From Synechococcus lacustris (GTDB lineage: Bacteria; Cyanobacteriota; Cyanobacteriia; PCC-6307; Cyanobiaceae): a DNA stretch of 64,000 nucleotides. Below the pieces are notes generated by a model. That model saw only the letters and a program-made list of their open reading frames with translations. It was not told where the DNA came from and did not search any database. The stretch covers positions 1-64,000 of the forward strand of contig CAJAQB010000001.1 of assembly GCA_903943975.1 (NCBI GenBank). The letters are read 5' to 3'. The position numbers and the translations under genes were made by a program. Shown here piece after piece: positions 9,372 through 18,870 of the stretch (positions are counted from its first letter, which is position 1; every line of letters starts with the position of its first letter).

Positions 9372-9889
9372 GGTCGGCCTCCTTCGCTGAGCAGCCTCGG
9401 GGCTGGTCCACCATTATCGATCGTCTGCCACTCGTTGACCAACTGCCGGTACAAGCCCTCGTAGTTTCTGAGCCCAGCCTTCAAGCGCCTGGCGATGACA
9501 TCCGGAGGGATCGCATGTCCACCCTGTCGTACGCGAAGTTGAACTCGGGCCGTCGCTTGCTCCACCGATCGCAGCTGGAGAAAGACCAGCTTCACTGAGT
9601 ATCCCAGGCTTTGCCAGGAGCTGATCCGATGGACATAAGCCTTGCCTGAAAGCGTGGTTTCAAACGCAAAGCTGATCCCAGCTGCCCCGCAGCGATCGAT
9701 CTCCTCCAGCATCAGCCGCCCCGCCCGCCGGGCTGCAAGTTCCGGCGCAAATGGCGACAGACCGGCGGCGATCAGATCAGCATTGATGAAGGTGGTAATG
9801 CCAACCTCCAACGGCAGATATTCACGGGCAAACGTGGTTTTGCCGGCGCCATTGGGTCCGGCGATGATGATGATTCTTTTCTCAGCCAC
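9368..9889 (-). CDS. Zeta-toxin-like P-loop kinase
   Basis: MAEKRIIIIAGPNGAGKTTFAREYLP...TFINADLIAAGLSPFAPE...GISFAFETTLSGKAYV. Confidence 0.8.
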   Translation of the reverse strand: MAEKRIIIIAGPNGAGKTTFAREYLPLEVGITTFINADLIAAGLSPFAPELAARRAGRLMLEEIDRCGAAGISFAFETTLSGKAYVHRISSWQSLGYSVKLVFLQLRSVEQATARVQLRVRQGGHAIPPDVIARRLKAGLRNYEGLYRQLVNEWQTIDNGGPAPRLLSEGGRP

Positions 9890-10982
9890 TCAACCCCCCG
9901 ATCATCTCCAGGATCCGATCTGTCACCTGTTTCAGCTCGGCATCAATCTCTTCCAGGGGCCTTGGCGGTGTGAACACGTAGAAGTGTCTATTGAATGGAA
10001 TCTCGTAGCCCTTCTTGGTCTTGCTGTGGTCTATCCAGTCGTCGGGTACGTGGGGCAGTACCTCTCGCTCGAAGTAGGTCTCCACGTCTTCTGACAGCGG
10101 CACGCTCTCTGTGTCTCTCAGGCTGCTGTCGACCTGGGGCTTCCCTTTCGCTTTGCCCTTTTGCCCCAAAAGAACGTTCCCTGCCTCGTCTCTCACTGGC
10201 CTCTCAACCGTGATCGTGCGGTAGCTAAAGGCTTCATTGCGGAAAATCTTGCTGATTGGCTTGCCATCCTTTGGGTTATGGCTGACCAAGTGCTCCTCAG
10301 CAATGCTCAGCATCCCCCCAGTGCCTGCTGTGGGGTCGTACAGGCTGCGAACGATGCCTGGTTGGGTCAGGGCGTCGTCGTCTTCGATAAAGATGAGGTT
10401 CACCATCAACCGGATGACCTCGCGGGGTGTGAAGTGCTCACCAGCGGTCTCATTCGATAGTTCCGCGAACTTCCGAATCAGCTCCTCAAACACCAACCCC
10501 ATCTGGGCGTTGCTGACCGTTTCGGGGTGCAGGTCAATCTGACCGAACTTCTCCGTGACCAGGTACAGCAGGTTGGCCTTGTCCAGCTTTTCCACCTGAA
10601 GGCTGAACTCAAAGCTCTCAAAGATGTCCCGAACTGCTGGGCTGAACCCTTGGATGTAGCTCCGTAGGTTCTCGGCGATGTTGTCGCCGTCACCCATCAG
10701 CCGCTTCATGTCCAGCGGCGTGGTGCTGCAGAAGTTATGGCCAGCCTTGCGGAGCAGGAAAGGCTCCGGGTCAAGTCCCTGTCCCTCCCGTAGGGCCTTC
10801 TCCTCCAGTACCGCCGCCTTGGTCGGCTCCAACACACAGTCCAGGCGCCTCAAGACGGTGAAAGGCAGGATGACCTTGCCGTAGTCGCTTTGCTTGTAGT
10901 CGCCCCGGAGTAGGTCGGCTACTGACCAAATAAAGGCAGAGAGGTTGGTTGCGGCCAAGCAGCGCCCAGGCAGTGCCCCCAT
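9882..10982 (-). pseudogene. hsdM: Type I RM DNA methylase HsdM with internal deletion
   Basis: N-terminal HsdM domain and motif I (DPTAGTGGMLSIAEEH) run directly into the C-terminal SKIFRNEAFSYRTITVERPVRDEAG...; the NPPF catalytic region expected between them is absent. Confidence 0.75.
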
Positions 10983-11072
10983 CTTGTATGCAGGCCTTTC
11001 AATCTGCTATGGCCTTTGGACTTTCCCCGGCTTTTAGGTGTTGGCTCCAAGGTGCAGGCAGAAGGCCTAGGA

Positions 11073-11326
11073 GCAGGCCCCCGGCAGAACTGCCGCCTTA
11101 AGCAGCGATAGCCACGGCTGGCCCCACTGGGGCTGGCTCTGGAACAGGGGCTTCCTGCCCCTCTGGGGCTGAACCTTCTGGGATTTCCGGATAGATCAAA
11201 TCTGCCGCCTGCCTGGCTTCCCTGAGCACTTGAAATAGCAGCTTGGGCGATTGCTTGAGTAGCTCAATCCAGTGGCCGAGATAGGCGTGTTCGGCGACGA
11301 TTAGGTATGCGCCCGCCTACGTAGTC
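11073..11326 (-). pseudogene. ArdC/zincin-metallopeptidase-like gene, 3' fragment copy B
   Basis: Minus-strand frame AYLIVAEHAYLGHWIELLKQSPKLLFQVLREARQAADLIYPEIPEGSAPEGQEAPVPEPAPVGPAVAIAA*; near-duplicate of 8850-9100. Confidence 0.55.
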
Positions 11327-11330
11327 GGAG

Positions 11331-12128
11331 CAATCGTCATCCTCGCTTCGGGTCTACGAGGGCAAGTGTGGCTGGCAGTTTGATCACCGCTATTCATCCT
11401 TTGAGAATGGTGACTACATGCCCCTTCCGGACAGCCTCAAGGATTCCGTATTTGAGATAGAAACGGAGTACCACCTCTTGGATGATCAGTTCAATGAGAT
11501 CCTCAAAGGATACAAATCAACTTTTTGGGGGTCGCTGAACGCATTTCTAGGATTCAGAAGAGTTAGCAGGTCAACGGATGAGCGGACAATGGTCGCGTGC
11601 ATCCTGCCGCCTCAGCCCTCGACCTATGGCTGGATATTAAGTCTTGGCATGTCTGCAGAATACATGGCAGCCCTTTGCGGGGTATAGAATACTTTAACGT
11701 TTGACTATCTGCTGCGTAATAGTCTTAGCCAGCCAAGCATTCCCCAAGGAGTTGTCGAGCAAGTCGCCGTTCCTGATTCTTCCTCTGTAGATTTCTATTT
11801 TGTAGTACCAAGAGTACTTGAGCTTTCTTACACCAGTCTTTCGTTGAAGCCCTGGGCCCAAGACATCGGCTACGACGGCCCACCCTTCTTCTTCGATCCC
11901 GAACGCCGCGCCCTGCTGCGGGCCGAACTCGATACCTACTACGCCCACCCCTACGGCCTCACTCTCGACGAGCTGCGCTACATCCTCGATCCCGCTGATG
12001 TGATGGGCCCCGATTACCCCAGCGAAACCTTCCGCGTACTCAAGAATAACGAGATCCGCCAGTTCGGCGAGTACCGCACACAGAGGTTGGTGCTGGAGGC
12101 GTGGGATCGGTTGTTTGGGGGTGGGTGA
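11331..12128 (+). pseudogene. Eco57I-like (type IIG-type) methylase/restriction protein, C-terminal fragment with in-frame TAG
   Basis: One frame reads SSSSLRVYEGKCGWQFDHRYSSFENGDY...RSTDERTMVACILPP...CGV*NTLTFDYLLRNSLSQPSIPQGVVEQVAVP...YDGPPFFFDPERRALLRAELDTYYAHPYGLTLDELRYILDPADVMGPDYPSETFRVLKNNEIRQFGEYRTQRLVLEAWDRL. Internal stop at 11685-11687. Confidence 0.65.
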
Positions 12129-12173
12129 TGGGTTGCAGCCCTCTCTAGAGTTACCGCAGAGGCGAAGCATCGA

Positions 12174-12407
12174 ATGAACAGCCAGCTGGATCGCATCACC
12201 ATGAATCCTGCCGTTTGCCACGGCAAACCCACCATCCGCGGTCTGCGCTACCCCGTGGATGTGGTGCTTGATCTGCTCGCTGCGGGCATGAGCGTGGCGG
12301 AGATCCTTGCCGATTACCCCGATCTCGAAGCCGCTGACATCTCCGCCGTCTTGTCCTACGCCGCCCAGTTGTCACGGGTTCAGAGCGTTGAGCTGCTGTC
12401 TGCATGA
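12174..12407 (+). CDS. DUF433-family antitoxin
   Basis: ITMNPAVCHGKPTIRGLRYPVDVVLDLLAAGMSVAEILADYPDLEAADISAVLSYAA. Confidence 0.85.
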   Translation: MNSQLDRITMNPAVCHGKPTIRGLRYPVDVVLDLLAAGMSVAEILADYPDLEAADISAVLSYAAQLSRVQSVELLSA

Positions 12408-12757
12408 AGATCCTGCTGGACGCCCAGTTGCCTCGCTCACTGGTTCGGATTCTCCAGGCCGAGGGTTGCGATGCCGTGCACACCATTGATCTTCCTGAAG
12501 GCAACCGCAGTACGGATTCATCGATCAGTGCAAGGGCTGATGATCAAGGTCGCGTGGTTTTCAGTAAGGATGCCGACTTTATTCAGAGCCTGCTGTTACA
12601 GGGATCTCCCAGGAAGCTGCTCGTCGTCGCAACAGGCAATATCAGCAACAAGGAGCTGTCTACGTTGTTGATCCGTTGGCTCCCATCACTGAAAGATCTG
12701 TTCCTAAGCCACGACCTGATCGAGTTGCATCGATCAGCATTGATCATCCGGCGTTGA
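12404..12757 (+). CDS. DUF5615 PIN-like toxin
   Basis: MKILLDAQLPRSLVRILQAEGCDAVHTIDLP...VVFSKDADFIQSLLLQGSPRKLLVVATGNISNKEL; overlaps the antitoxin by 4 bp. Confidence 0.85.
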   Translation: MKILLDAQLPRSLVRILQAEGCDAVHTIDLPEGNRSTDSSISARADDQGRVVFSKDADFIQSLLLQGSPRKLLVVATGNISNKELSTLLIRWLPSLKDLFLSHDLIELHRSALIIRR

Positions 12758-12767
12758 TCTTTCGGTA

Positions 12768-13385
12768 TTGATCTTTCTGGCCGCCGTCGATAACGCCGCC
12801 GCCTTCATCCCGGCACTGGAGTGGCTGGCTAACGAGATCCTCGGCAACATCCTTACCCACGCCGCAGCAGAAACCCCCGGTGTGGTCTGCGCCCAGTACC
12901 GCCCCAAGCAGCAACGCTTCGACATCGGCATCTGCGACATGGGCCGCTGTCTGCTCGGCTCCTACGAAATCGTGCGCCTGAATGGCGGCACCTATCAGAT
13001 CTGGACGGGGGATGTGGTCTATGAACTCAACAAGGGCAAGCGGCGGCCCGGTTTCCAGGGCATGCCGCCGCTACTCGGCACGGGGGTGGAGTGCCTGTTC
13101 CTCAATCAGCTAACGGAATTCGCCAGCGACAGCGGCCTCGATCTGGCCAGTGAATGCATCCACACCGGCGGTCGAGCGCCCGCCAAACTTCTGCGCCGCA
13201 AAATCCAGGGCCTCCTGCCCGCCATGGACGGGGAACCCTTGATCCTGGATTTCTCCGGTGTCAAATCCGCCGCCAGCAGCTTTCACGACGAACTGCTCGG
13301 ACGTCTCGCGGCAGAAGACCCCCGCGGTCAGGCCATGGCCAACGTCGTGGTGGCGCAGCGGTTGGGGCGGCAGATCAGCGGCTGA
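12768..13385 (+). pseudogene. GHKL ATPase + STAS-like (DUF4325) protein, apparently internally deleted
   Basis: WLANEILGNILTHA (N-box like), FDIGICDMG then RCLLGSYEIVRLNGGTYQIWTGD, and C-terminal LILDFSGVKSAASSFHDELLGRL; the segment with the second ATP-binding G motif appears missing between ICDMG and GSYEI. Confidence 0.5.
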
Positions 13386-13416
13386 CGGTTTTGACGGTTT
13401 GACATAGGATCAGCCC

Positions 13417-13764
13417 ATGAGCGCGATCAGCCCAGCCCTCCTCAACGACGTGACTGCTGCCCTGCGGGATGCAGGCCGCAGCGACCTGGTTGAGCGCCTA
13501 ATGGCAAGCGCTAAGGCAGACACGCTCACCAGCACGCAAGCTGCCGCACTGCTTGGCGTGGCTTCCGCCAACACCGTGAAGAACTGGCTGGATGGCGGCT
13601 ATTTCCCAGGAGCGTTTCAAACCCCAGGCGGTCACTGGCGTTTTTCCCGCGAAGACGTCGAATCGGTCAAAATGCGCATGGAAGAACTTCGTGCCCGCAA
13701 TCGACACGGGGATCTCATGCCAGTGGGAGGGGATGAGGACAGCGTTCATCCACCTCTGCCCTGA
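13417..13764 (+). CDS. Excisionase/MerR-type HTH DNA-binding protein (antitoxin-like)
   Basis: TLTSTQAAALLGVASANTVKNWLDGGYFPGAFQTPGGHWRFSREDVESV. Confidence 0.75.
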   Translation: MSAISPALLNDVTAALRDAGRSDLVERLMASAKADTLTSTQAAALLGVASANTVKNWLDGGYFPGAFQTPGGHWRFSREDVESVKMRMEELRARNRHGDLMPVGGDEDSVHPPLP

Positions 13765-13841
13765 GGTTTCAGCCATCCGCTGAGCCGGCCTTCACAGATC
13801 AAATACACACCTGGTCTTTATCGGCAGCGAAGACCGGCATC

Positions 13842-14144
13842 GCCGACGAAGTCGGCACCGCCAGTAACGACGACAAGGTGGGCTACGTAGGCACGGTAAT
13901 TCGGAACAAGCTGCTGGAGTCCAAAACCCTGCAGCTTCAAGCAGCCAGCAACAGCAGAGAACAGTTCGCCAGCTCACCGGACCTCGCTCGGGCTCAACAG
14001 GACGCAATCATCGACGCCCTTGACGCCCACCAGGCCATGAACAGCCAAGCATTGAATAGCCCATACCTTCAGAGGCGAATGCTGGAGATGCTGCTGGGGA
14101 ACTTCAATCTCTGGGAAGGGCTCAGGGAGAAAGCCCTCAGTTAG
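13842..14144 (+). pseudogene. Type I restriction HsdR, C-terminal fragment
   Basis: GTASNDDKVGYVGTVIRNKLLESKTLQLQAASNSREQFASSPDLARAQQDAIIDALDAHQAMNSQALNSPYLQRRMLEMLLGNFNLWEGLREKA. Confidence 0.6.
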
Positions 14145-14371
14145 CTCCCGGCCAATAGCGTCTGCGTAGTTGAAACCGATCAACCAGAGCCAGGACGTTG
14201 CAAAACGCAGGGGCTCCCCTTGCTGTTACTGGATCTTTGCTTTGCAAGTGCAGATTCCTGCTCACTGGCGAGTTGCTGCGAACCGATCACCCCTCCCTGA
14301 TCCGCTGAGTGGATCCGTGGCGAACCTGAGGGAGGTAGCATTAAAGTGTTGCTCGCATTGGAATCCAGTGA

Positions 14372-15337
14372 ATGATTCCATCTAGATTGGCACCTCTGGC
14401 TCTCTTGGGGTATGTGATGTTGCGCGGTTGTGATGCCAGTGTCCTGAAGTGGCTGCAGGAAAGAGGTGCCGCCACTCTGCTTCGAACGGCAGGAGGTGAG
14501 GATCCAATCAGCTTTGGCAATGTCTTTTTCTTTGCCAATCTGGCCACAGGAATGGTTGTGTTGCTCTTGGATCGGGTTTGCCTGAAGCGTCAATTGCCAC
14601 AACTTGTGCTCCTCGATCGAAGCCTTTTGTGTTTGCGTTCGGCCCTGGGTAGCTTGATTGGACCGATCTGTTATTTCCTGGCGCTTCAGAGATTGACCGT
14701 GATAAGCCAGACGTTGCTGTTCACGTTAATTCTCCCCGTCACCGCGCTACTAGCACAGCTGCTCCTGCGAGAACCTCTGCCCAAGAGATTCTGGTTCAGC
14801 TTTGCGTTGCTGCCATTGGGATTGCTAATCAGCCGTAATGTTGATCTGTCGTTACCCTCAGCTTCGCCCTGGAGTGGCCTGGATCCTGTCGGTCTTGCCT
14901 TGGGCTTGCTCAGCGTATTAGCCTTTTCTGCTTCCGGAGTTCTGAATCGGGTCGTGGTGGACAAGGGGTGGGGTGCAGGCCTGACGATTGGCCTGACAAA
15001 TCTGTTGGCAGCGTTGGTCTTTGGGACGATCACACTTGTTTTTTATGGTCCAGAGCAATTTCTTTATATGCGCTGGTGGTGGTTGTTTGGTCTGATTTTA
15101 GTGTACACCGCTTGTATTAATCTTGGCGGTGAACTGTTGCTTTTGATGAGTTACCGCGGACTGGGGGCGATCACGGTCGCCCTGTGGGGTAATGGCGGGA
15201 TATTTGTATCGTTGGTGAGTGCCTACCTGCTGCTTGGCGAAGCGCTCAGCGTGCGCACCCTGATGGGGGCTTTCTTGATCTTGGCGGCATTGCTGATGGC
15301 AGGCGCGAAGCCAGTGAGCAATCCTGAAGTTGCCTAG
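14372..15337 (+). CDS. EamA/DMT-family transporter
   Basis: 321 aa, about 10 TM segments, duplicated EamA layout. Confidence 0.75.
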   Translation: MIPSRLAPLALLGYVMLRGCDASVLKWLQERGAATLLRTAGGEDPISFGNVFFFANLATGMVVLLLDRVCLKRQLPQLVLLDRSLLCLRSALGSLIGPICYFLALQRLTVISQTLLFTLILPVTALLAQLLLREPLPKRFWFSFALLPLGLLISRNVDLSLPSASPWSGLDPVGLALGLLSVLAFSASGVLNRVVVDKGWGAGLTIGLTNLLAALVFGTITLVFYGPEQFLYMRWWWLFGLILVYTACINLGGELLLLMSYRGLGAITVALWGNGGIFVSLVSAYLLLGEALSVRTLMGAFLILAALLMAGAKPVSNPEVA

Positions 15338-16140
15338 CGTACATAGCCGGCCCTACGCATCAGCTTTTGAGCCTCATCGGAAACCAGGAATCGAACGAAG
15401 GATGCGGCTTGTGGATCCGCAGAGTTCGACAGAGCAATATTCAAATCTCTCCAGATGCTTCGATCACTCGAGATGGGAATTGCCTGGAGCACCTTGGGAT
15501 TGTCAACAACCCATTCAGGCCATGTGATCCAGGCGTCGGCATCAAGCTCCTTGAATGCCTTGAAGCTGGCACCAGAACCCGTTGAAAAATCCACGATATT
15601 GCGGCGAAAGCGCTTTACATCCTCCAGATTTCCAAGTCGCCCGGCTATGTCTTCCCAAGTGCCCGTGCCCGATGTGTTGGCAATACCAGATCCTTCGGTA
15701 ACAACGATGCGGATGCCTGGCTGGAGCAAATCCGCAAACTTTTGAATACGGCGTGGATTTCCATTTTTAACGGCAATGATCGCTGGCCGAAGATAGATTG
15801 GAACAACGTCTTTTGATGGGAAGCTGGGAAACGATTGTAGAAATGCGGTCATTGATTGTTCTGATGTTCCCCAGATGATGTCCGCATCGACCTGTGCTTG
15901 TTTGGACCAGGATGGTTCTGGTCCGCAGACGATCTTGACCTTGGCACCCTTGCCCTTTTCCCATGCATCTGCTACTTTGCGCAAGGCATTTTGCGGGCCG
16001 CAGGCACCATAAAGTCTGATCACACCATCTAGGGATTGGTGGCGGTTTACTTCTGTGGGAGATGGCTGGCTTTGAACCATAGACGCAGCAGGCACCAGGA
16101 TGGCAGTGAACGCCATAAGGGTGTAAAAGATTCGATGCAT
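15334..16140 (-). CDS. AcfC-like extracellular solute-binding protein
   Basis: Signal peptide; VIRLYGACGPQNALRKVADAWEKGKGAKVKIVCGPEPSW...ADIIWGTSEQSM...GSGIANTSGTGTWED. Confidence 0.7.
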   Translation of the reverse strand: MHRIFYTLMAFTAILVPAASMVQSQPSPTEVNRHQSLDGVIRLYGACGPQNALRKVADAWEKGKGAKVKIVCGPEPSWSKQAQVDADIIWGTSEQSMTAFLQSFPSFPSKDVVPIYLRPAIIAVKNGNPRRIQKFADLLQPGIRIVVTEGSGIANTSGTGTWEDIAGRLGNLEDVKRFRRNIVDFSTGSGASFKAFKELDADAWITWPEWVVDNPKVLQAIPISSDRSIWRDLNIALSNSADPQAASFVRFLVSDEAQKLMRRAGYVR

Positions 16141-16196
16141 AGCAACTCCAGTTTGGAAGGTTGATCTAATATCTGAGTTGTGCAGGGATTAGTCAT

Positions 16197-16889
16197 TTAT
16201 ATGAGTCCATCTTTTACAATTAGAATAAGGCTTTTCCGCTTTTCGTTGCAGGAGGCATTACTGCTTGCAGCACATTCTTTGTCGTTTCTCCTAACTTGTA
16301 TCAGAGAGTCGCCGAGTTCAAAAGTCTTGAATCCTGCTGGGAATGATAGCGAGAGGACGGCTGTTTGATCGCCGATTGTTTCGGTCCAATGGGTCATCCC
16401 GGCAGGGAGAAAAGCAACCATCCCTTGCGTTAGAACTTCTCCATGAACTTGACCTTTGTCGTCAATTAAGTATGTCTTTGCCTTCCCTGAGACAAGGATT
16501 TGCTGTTCCCAGGTGTCATGCCAGTGTGGTGCACGGGCTGCCCCAGGCTTGATCTCTACTAGTGCTGAGTCGGTGTCAGAAACTTCCAGATCCTTTTTTT
16601 TGCAGTATGCAACCGTGCCTCCTTCATATTGACTGATGCCAATACTTCTGGGATCGCATGCAAACCTAAGCGCTGCAGTTGGCTTTGAAGACGATCCAGA
16701 GTATTTAAGTGGTGGAATATTCTGGGCAGGAGTCTCGGCAATATTCCCAATTTTTTTGCCGCTGGCAGAGCCAATCGAGGCGCCGTTCGGCTGTAGCTCC
16801 CGAGCACTTACTGGGGATAATTCAATGTGGGAAATCAAGAATATAATGCCCAAGGTCAAAGCAAGTATAATTGTGGCCTTAATTTTCAT
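16197..16889 (-). CDS. Cupin-domain secreted protein
   Basis: ALVEIKPGAARAPHWHDTWEQQILVSGKAKTYLIDDKGQVHGEVLTQGMVAFLPAGMTHWTET. Confidence 0.75.
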   Translation of the reverse strand: MKIKATIILALTLGIIFLISHIELSPVSARELQPNGASIGSASGKKIGNIAETPAQNIPPLKYSGSSSKPTAALRFACDPRSIGISQYEGGTVAYCKKKDLEVSDTDSALVEIKPGAARAPHWHDTWEQQILVSGKAKTYLIDDKGQVHGEVLTQGMVAFLPAGMTHWTETIGDQTAVLSLSFPAGFKTFELGDSLIQVRRNDKECAASSNASCNEKRKSLILIVKDGLI

Positions 16890-16976
16890 GCTTCGTTGAT
16901 TTGGTGCTGCAAGTTTAGTTGTCTGATCTTTGCTGTCTCGATCCTCGACCTAGAATGCCAGATATTGTCATAAAAA

Positions 16977-17382
16977 TTGATTTTTTGCAACCACAAGATC
17001 AGCGCAGCGGGCATCCTGGATTCGACCTTCTCCTTCGGGATTACCGATTCAACGATCACGGCTAAGGACTTCAACACTGCCCAAATCAGTGCCACCAGCA
17101 CCGGTGGTGATGCTTGGAGCAAACTCCAGTCCTCTTCTACTGGCATTGCTGACCTGACTGGTACCCATTCCATTACTGATTCCGGCTCAATCACTGCCAT
17201 TGCATCAGATCAAGGCTTTGCCCATTCAGCAACGGTCTCTGGCTCCTCCACTGCCTTTGCTACGCAAGAAGCAATTGGTATGAGTGGGTATGAGTGGGTA
17301 TGAGGTTTATAACCACTCTGATCTGACACTGAGTGCTCAGGCAATGGTGACCTCTGAGGCAAATAGTTCTGCTGTGAGCTGA
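16977..17382 (+). pseudogene. Ser/Thr/Ala-rich protein fragment frameshifted by a 10-bp tandem repeat
   Basis: ORF stops at 17303 right after ggtatgagtg x2.8 (17277-17304); the +1 frame continues MSGYEVYNHSDLTLSAQAMVTSEANSSAVS* to 17382. The apparent start is TTG and the gene may be 5'-truncated. Confidence 0.55.
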
Positions 17383-17477
17383 CTAATCAGTACCTAAATA
17401 CTGATCTGGTCCATCAATCCCCCAGGTGGCTCAAATGGAGAGCTCTCATCTTTCCAGGCAGAGCGGCTTTCGGTCAT

Positions 17478-17777
17478 TCATTCCTGTGCTGGCTCACAGA
17501 AGGTGCTCTCAAGGTCGCGGGCCCCATGCAGAACCCGCACGATCTGAATTCCACCGGAAACAGTGACATAGAAGATGACGTAACGCCCCACAGGAAAACT
17601 GCGCAGACCATCGGCCAGTTCGTCCCGTCGTCGCCCGATGCCGGGCTGGTGCGCCAGCACCTGGAACTTCTGGTCGATCAAATCAATGAATGCATCGGCG
17701 TGGGCGTCGCTGTCATCGGCGATGAACTCCCAGATTTCAGCTAGATCAGCCTTGGCGCGAGGTTGGAGAACAATCAC
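17478..17777 (-). CDS. ParE/RelE-family toxin
   Basis: MIVLQPRAKADLAEIWEFIADDSDAHADAFIDLIDQKFQVLAHQPGIGRRRDELADGLRSFPVGRYVIFY. Confidence 0.88.
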   Translation of the reverse strand: MIVLQPRAKADLAEIWEFIADDSDAHADAFIDLIDQKFQVLAHQPGIGRRRDELADGLRSFPVGRYVIFYVTVSGGIQIVRVLHGARDLESTFCEPAQE

Positions 17778-17786
17778 CTGGTTGGT

Positions 17787-18062
17787 TCAAGCGCCCTGGG
17801 GAGCAGAGCGGCGAGACGCCTTGCGCTTGCGTCCGTCCTGTTTGATCTCGTCCGCATTCCAAGGGGTCGGCTCCCCGCTGTTGAGGCCTTCGTGGATGTC
17901 GAGGCGCAGTTGCTGGAGCTTGAGAGAGACCATCTGGTCTTGCTGATCCATGAGCCTGAGGGCTTCGCGGACCACCTCGCTGGCGGAGGTGTAAAGGCCA
18001 GAGGCGACCTTGGCCTTCACCATGGCTTCGAGCTGAGGCGAGAGGCTGACATTCATGGTCAT
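17787..18062 (-). CDS. ParD-family antitoxin
   Basis: MTMNVSLSPQLEAMVKAKVASGLYTSASEVVREALRLMDQQD; upstream of the parE-like gene. Confidence 0.85.
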   Translation of the reverse strand: MTMNVSLSPQLEAMVKAKVASGLYTSASEVVREALRLMDQQDQMVSLKLQQLRLDIHEGLNSGEPTPWNADEIKQDGRKRKASRRSAPQGA

Positions 18063-18870
18063 AACGACCTCCACGGACCACTGCCAAGATTTCGAGCCTA
18101 CGGATCCTGGCAAGCAATGTCAATTTTTGCCATCAGCGCTCCACCGCTGGGCCCGCTACAAATTAGGCCTCTCGTTGGGGAACAACGCCACCAGCTGCGG
18201 ATCGATGCAACCCCTGGTGGCACCCAGGGGGCATGGTGGAGTTACCCCGATTTGGCAGACAGTCGTGCCGCTAGGGGTGGTGGATCGTCTCAAGCATGGC
18301 CGCCAGGGCAAGCTTGATCCGTTCATCCCGGTGGCCGACAGAAGCCAACATCACCGCTGAGCGGGGGCTGGCAGGTGGGACGCAGTGGCACGAATATGTT
18401 TGACGACAATTAGGTAGGCGGGTAGCGCCAACTAGATAGGCGGGTCTCAGGACGCGACAACAGGGCTCCGATCACGGTCTGGAGCCTGTGATGCCCGCCC
18501 CTCTGTTGTTGCGGATCAAGGAGCGCTACATGGCAAAACGAACCGATGGGCGGAGCCATCGGTGTTGGCCGCGCAATCCAGGCAATGGCAAGCAGGGCAC
18601 AGTGCAGGTTTTGGGCCTCGATGACCTGCCAGAGCTACTGGAGTCGATCAAGAATCGTGTTATGGATTCCACAGCATCCAGTAAGCCCAGAGCCCAGGGC
18701 TAAAAGTCGGTATTGACCCTCTGCCAGCAGGGCTTGAGTGCCCCACCGATCAAACGAATCGACACTGGCATCGCAGTGCTAGGGGGTAGACCACTGGAAA
18801 GTGATCCGGTACGGACTCGCTGATGCGACGCAAGCACTCACCGCTGCGTCACTGTTGTCGAGGGCCTAGC

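Noticed and set aside
18488-18703. 71-aa plus-strand ORF in the region before aroE-like 1
   Set aside because: No recognisable domain; possible fragment but not supportable as a gene.
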